A program made the translations under genes and the position numbers. 64,000 bases of DNA from Tubulanus polymorphus (taxonomy: Eukaryota > Nemertea > Palaeonemertea > Tubulaniformes > Tubulanidae). Positions 59,898-64,000 of this stretch are shown here, one piece after another (positions within the stretch are counted from its first letter, which is position 1; each line of letters begins with the position of its first letter). A model generated the notes under the pieces. It was not told the DNA's origin and made no database searches. It saw only the letters and a program-made list of their open reading frames with translations. The stretch covers positions 9,786,850-9,850,849 of the forward strand of contig NC_134029.1 of NCBI RefSeq assembly GCF_964204645.1, given 5' to 3'.

Positions 59898-60224
59898 AAT
59901 CAAAACACATAGATTAACATCAGTCTTCCAGTCACTTGCTGACTTACATTTTTTAGATGTTATACATGGGCGCTTATCGCCACCCTCTCAGTTTGTAACG
60001 ATAAAACGCGAACGAATCGCTTTGTCAGAGCGATGGTCGAGACGTATAATAAAGGCGAAACAAATTAAAGCCACGCGTTCGTCTAAATAATCCATGGACT
60101 AGACCAAAAGGAATTCCATTTTTAGATGCGGCTCAATAGAGTCATGATTCCAGACTTTATTGCCAAGCCCTACCGAATAAAGAATATGTAAAGTCTAGTT
60201 GAAATATGAAGAATATCAATTCCA

Positions 60225-60356
60225 GGGACCAGTTTCACAAAAATGTTAAACTCAAATTTTTGGTAAAATTGCCATTGGTTACTTACATGTTTTCAATGAG
60301 GACAACAATTCAAACTCAACCGTTTTAGGCTTAAACTTTTTCGTAAAACTGGGTCC
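60225..60356. mobile_element. MITE, GGGACCAGTTTCAC family
   Basis: 132-bp element with inverted ends GGGACCAGTTTCACAAAAA and TTTTTCGTAAAACTGGGTCC, which extend inward past AGTTTAA-like sequence. No clear target duplication. Only one copy was seen in the window. Confidence 0.65.
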
Positions 60357-62415
60357 AGGACAATGTCCTAAGATTACCTCGTGCGCCGGGTGCATTGGTC
60401 ATTTTTGCTATCTGGAAAGTTCCCCATTGCGAATGCATCAGTTCATGTCAACCGTTCAACGGACAAAATATGTGATATGTGTCACAATAGTATTTAGTAA
60501 CACAACCTACAACTTACCCTGGCGTTTAGTACAACGCAAAACGCCAGGGCCAAGAATCTGATCTTATTCGCCACTCCGCTAATTAGCATTAAGTTAAGCA
60601 ACGTTTTCTCTCCTCGAGTCTTAATTGTCTTCCTTCGCCTGCCTGCCTCGCAAAGCACTAATTACTCACTCAACTAACTCAAAGATTTACTCAGTCTATC
60701 AACTTGTTCTTCCCTGTATCTGCGTATACCCCTCGCTTTTTTAAGCGAAAGTAAGACGTTTTCCTATCTTTTAATGTAACATTTTTATGAAAATGAATTT
60801 CAAAAATCAATTTTTCCTTGCTTGTTTTGGTGCGGTCGCCAAAAATGAAAAATCAATTTCGACAGTTTGACAAAGTTTGACGTGGTTATTAGTACTACTT
60901 TAGCGTTTAGTCGCTCTCATTTTGAAATCAGGAATTCTAAAATAGGCCTACGGGTGAATGAGCCATACATTACTATTCACTTGAAATTTCTAAAGATATT
61001 CTTCGGATTATAAGTTTTGACCCAAATATCTAAATCGTTCCGAAAAACTCTGTGAATAGGTAACTGTTTGCGTCCAATTGATTCATTACGTATATCCAAT
61101 CGATAAATTTCTTATATATACATTCCTCCTATAGTGCATAGATCTTTACTGCAATTCTCGATAAAAGGAATAACGAGACCATGTTCCTACTGTAAACTGA
61201 TATTCTTTCTGTTGTTTGTGGTGGTATAACTAAATTTTGTTATGTTCAGGTTATGTTTTACATTCGAATGATGAGTATCTGAGTGTGGCCCTTGCCTTCC
61301 CATCTTGGTTACCTTTTCTGTCAAGAGGTGATTGTCAGTCTGTCAGTCTGTATTTTATCGTATCCTCTGAGTGATTTAAGTTTATATATCCTCACAACGT
61401 GAGATCTCTCGCACGTGGCCTTTGGTAGTTCATCCGAGGTTTGCCCTTCCTTTTTTCGAACTGTGCCTCCCGATCGCCCTCGATCCATGACCATTAAACG
61501 CAACGCACTATTGAACGTTGTCGGGTGTGTTTTGAACCAAGTTGAGATTTCGAGATGATATCTTCATTGCTTTGGTTCCACTGTCCTCACGTTCATTGGT
61601 CAATGTAGTGGCATTGTGCTTATTCTTTAGTTTTTTTTCCCAATCTAATTTGAGTAAACCTTCATGTAATCAGTTTACTTGAACTTTATCTGTTGAAATA
61701 ACCCACGGAACTCCAATTTAACCATTCTGGCATCACCGTTACATATCAACATTTTTAGTACATTAGGAATTGTATTTATTTTCTTTTTCTGGTCAATCTT
61801 TCAGTGCAGTTGTGCATATTTCAATTCTGCTAACTGGGGCCCCTTCTTTCTCGGTGGCCTTTTTTGTCAAGTCAGTGATCGTCAAAACCTGCTAATATGA
61901 CAGTCAGCCTCTTAGATTTTTTTCGTATTTAGTTTTTCAAATAATCAATATACCGTCGTCGGAACCTGCTTACAGCCTCCGTAGTGGCTCATCCGACGAA
62001 TGCCTTTCATTTCTTGTAAATCCTCATCTTCCCATTTTCCTAGATTCTACACTCATCGGACCAAATAATGCTGTAGATATCGAAATGTATCGACCTTTCT
62101 TTTATCTAGTAACTGCTGTGCGATAGGTTTACCTCTGCCATTTAGATATATACAATGACAGAGATAAGGAATGAGACTGACGGACTAAAATAGTTTATGT
62201 CAACTGGAATTACGGTTCTGTATGTGTAGGTAAATAACCATATTCCCTCGCATGTTATGTCTTATCATCTGTAGGACCGCCGTGTGGACTTTGCCCCAAG
62301 CATCGGAACTCGTCACAATTACTGTGTGAGCATATGAACAATCATATCGTCATAGCTTTACCATATCGCACACCGTTTTTATGTTTCGAGTTTCCTGCAA
62401 TCGTTGTTGCTTACA
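60357..62415. other. No gene recognised; upstream of caveolin
   Basis: Intergenic between the ammonium transporter and the caveolin gene. The caveolin promoter should lie in its 3' part. No coding exon or clear repeat was identified. Confidence 0.45.
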
Positions 62416-62967
62416 ATGATGAATGAAGGATTTGATCCCGGCGATGATACCGTCGTCACCACGACGGAGAACCGGCAAAATGTAAGTGACGTAGAGAAGA
62501 GACCGCACACCCCGAGTTTCACGGTTGACGGAAAGCCAGTTGACGGAGTCGACATCGGAGACGTCGTCGTCGATATACACAATCGAGATCCGAACGATAT
62601 CAATTCACATTTAAAAATCGAATTTGAAGAGATTTTCGCAGAGTCGAGACTGAGCACGTATAGTTTCGACAGTGTTTGGTCATTGAGCATCAAGTTATTC
62701 ACATGTTCAAAATTATGGTGTTACAGGATAACGACGTGCATTTTTGTGCTCCCTCTGGTGATTTTGTGGGGAATATATTTCGCTTGCGTGGCGTTCTGTA
62801 CGACGTGGTGTTACCAACCGTGTTTGAAGGCGTACGATCTCAACCTGTTCTGCTTAAAACAATTGTATAAGAAGCTATTGGAAGTGTTTTACGGACCGTG
62901 TTGCGAAATGACAGGTCGTCTATTTTCGAACATCAAAATTACAACTAACACGAACCAAACGAACTAA
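62416..62967 (+). CDS. Caveolin
   Basis: A complete single-exon frame of 183 residues, starting at the first ATG (62416; a second ATG follows at once) and ending TAA at 62965-62967. It encodes a hydrophilic N-terminus and then the caveolin signature region: NRDPNDINSHLKIEFEEIFA, the TYSFDSVWSLSIKLFTCSKL scaffolding-type segment (TYSFD is the start of the classical scaffold) and WCYR. The long intramembrane hairpin follows (LVILWGIYFACVAFCTTWCY), then a C-terminal helical region with several cysteines that may be palmitoylated. Caveolins insert in the cytoplasmic leaflet and oligomerise to form or scaffold membrane domains. The usual length is 150-180 residues, so this is full length. No intron is needed. 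Confidence 0.94.
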   Translation: MMNEGFDPGDDTVVTTTENRQNVSDVEKRPHTPSFTVDGKPVDGVDIGDVVVDIHNRDPNDINSHLKIEFEEIFAESRLSTYSFDSVWSLSIKLFTCSKLWCYRITTCIFVLPLVILWGIYFACVAFCTTWCYQPCLKAYDLNLFCLKQLYKKLLEVFYGPCCEMTGRLFSNIKITTNTNQTN

Positions 62968-64000
62968 CTATTTGGGATAGAAAATGGCGGTGTAACAATA
63001 TTCTGGCATTCGATTTTCATTGAGGAGCTGAAATAGCTTTGAGATAAGATGATACAGTGACAGACAGTGAAAATGTCCTTGAATAACTATCAGATGCAAA
63101 GTCTCACAAAGTTCTGTTCGAAAATTCAGAAGATAATCGTGTTTATTTCTAACGAAAAATGATTTTCAAAATAGTTTTTTTGAAGGTATCTTCGGTGGCT
63201 GATAAGAACCATACGATTAATTTGTTTGCGCTAAAACGAATATCGTTTTCTGAAGGCTATGAGGGGTTCGGTGTTGGGTCTAATTAATCATATGGCCCTT
63301 TTCATCCCTCGTAGCTATTTGATCGTCAGATTCGTCAAACGGTTTTATCTTGAGGAACAACCATCAAAAACTTTTGTAGAAAACGTGTTACTTGACCTGA
63401 AAATGATGGTTTCGCTATTCATTAGTAAATCATTGTGAATGTAAAATATTGGCACATTGATCATTTTTTCATCATCATTTTTCTTAATGACGAAAGAAAG
63501 AGTTGAGCTATACTTCTAAACGACGCCAACTGAGATAAGAGTATTGCAGTCAACCACATTCATTAAGCCGTTTCGATACTTTAAGTCGATTATAATTATT
63601 AACTAGTTGGTTTAATGTGGATTTAATGAATTGAATGTTTGCGGGGTTCTACACTAACAATTGATACTTGAAAATGTTACTGTTTTGTTATTCTACTGGA
63701 GACATGATGGGAAATAAATTCAACCGTTTGTTGAGATGGAGCAACAAACTTTGAATTGCGGCATTGCCAGAACGAGACAATTTGTTCCGTTCGTTTTCCG
63801 AAATTATTATGAAATTTTGAACAGCAAATCAAATATATTTGTAACGACTTTGGATACCTCGCTGGAGCCAATAGATTGCATTGGCGAGTCAATTATTCCT
63901 AAAATTATTGACATGAAGCGTTAAATGTTCATAGTTACGCAGTGCCTTTACATACCTCAGGTGACTGGGCATGTCCGATGAAAACATATCATATTGAATA
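62968..64000 (+). other. Caveolin 3' region and right flank
   Basis: Probably 3' UTR followed by intergenic sequence. An AATAAA at about 63714 could be the polyadenylation signal. No further gene is recognised up to the window end. Confidence 0.45.

Overview
The window is animal (eukaryotic) nuclear DNA: AT-rich, with small exons separated by kilobase-scale introns, GT/AG splice signals and many mobile elements. The gene set (an Amt-type ammonium transporter, an inactive carbonic-anhydrase-related protein and a caveolin), with a CR1/L2-like retrotransposon and many foldback elements, suggests a marine invertebrate, possibly a lophotrochozoan such as a mollusc, annelid or brachiopod. The species cannot be named from the sequence.

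Region by region: (1) 1-950 is the 3' end of a decayed LINE, followed by a tiny foldback element with an exact flanking duplication. (2) 8.2-24.2 kb, plus strand, holds seven exons of a carbonic-anhydrase-related protein of the CA10/11 type; its 5' exon(s) lie outside the window or were not found. Its introns hold a Tigger-like MITE, a decayed LINE, two copies of a foldback family with tRNA-like tips (one carrying a nested 349-bp foldback) and several smaller inverted repeats. (3) 24.2-34.1 kb has no convincing gene but holds several palindromic or foldback structures. (4) 34.15-58.02 kb, minus strand, is one ammonium transporter gene. Eight shared exons were resolved with exact phase agreement, and three separate first exons (57.8, 53.4 and 46.5 kb) each supply a different extracellular N-terminus and half of the first membrane segment. 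A nearly intact two-ORF LINE sits antisense in one intron. A 1.9-kb foldback element made of GTCGAC palindromes lies between two of the first exons. (5) 62.4-63.0 kb, plus strand, is a complete single-exon caveolin.

The most unusual features are the three-first-exon design of the transporter, its long C-terminal tail ending in a possible PDZ ligand, and a recurring architecture of foldback elements whose arms are built from many copies of a short perfect palindrome (GTCGAC type, GGCCCGGGCC type, and two weaker cases at 32.2 and 32.5 kb).
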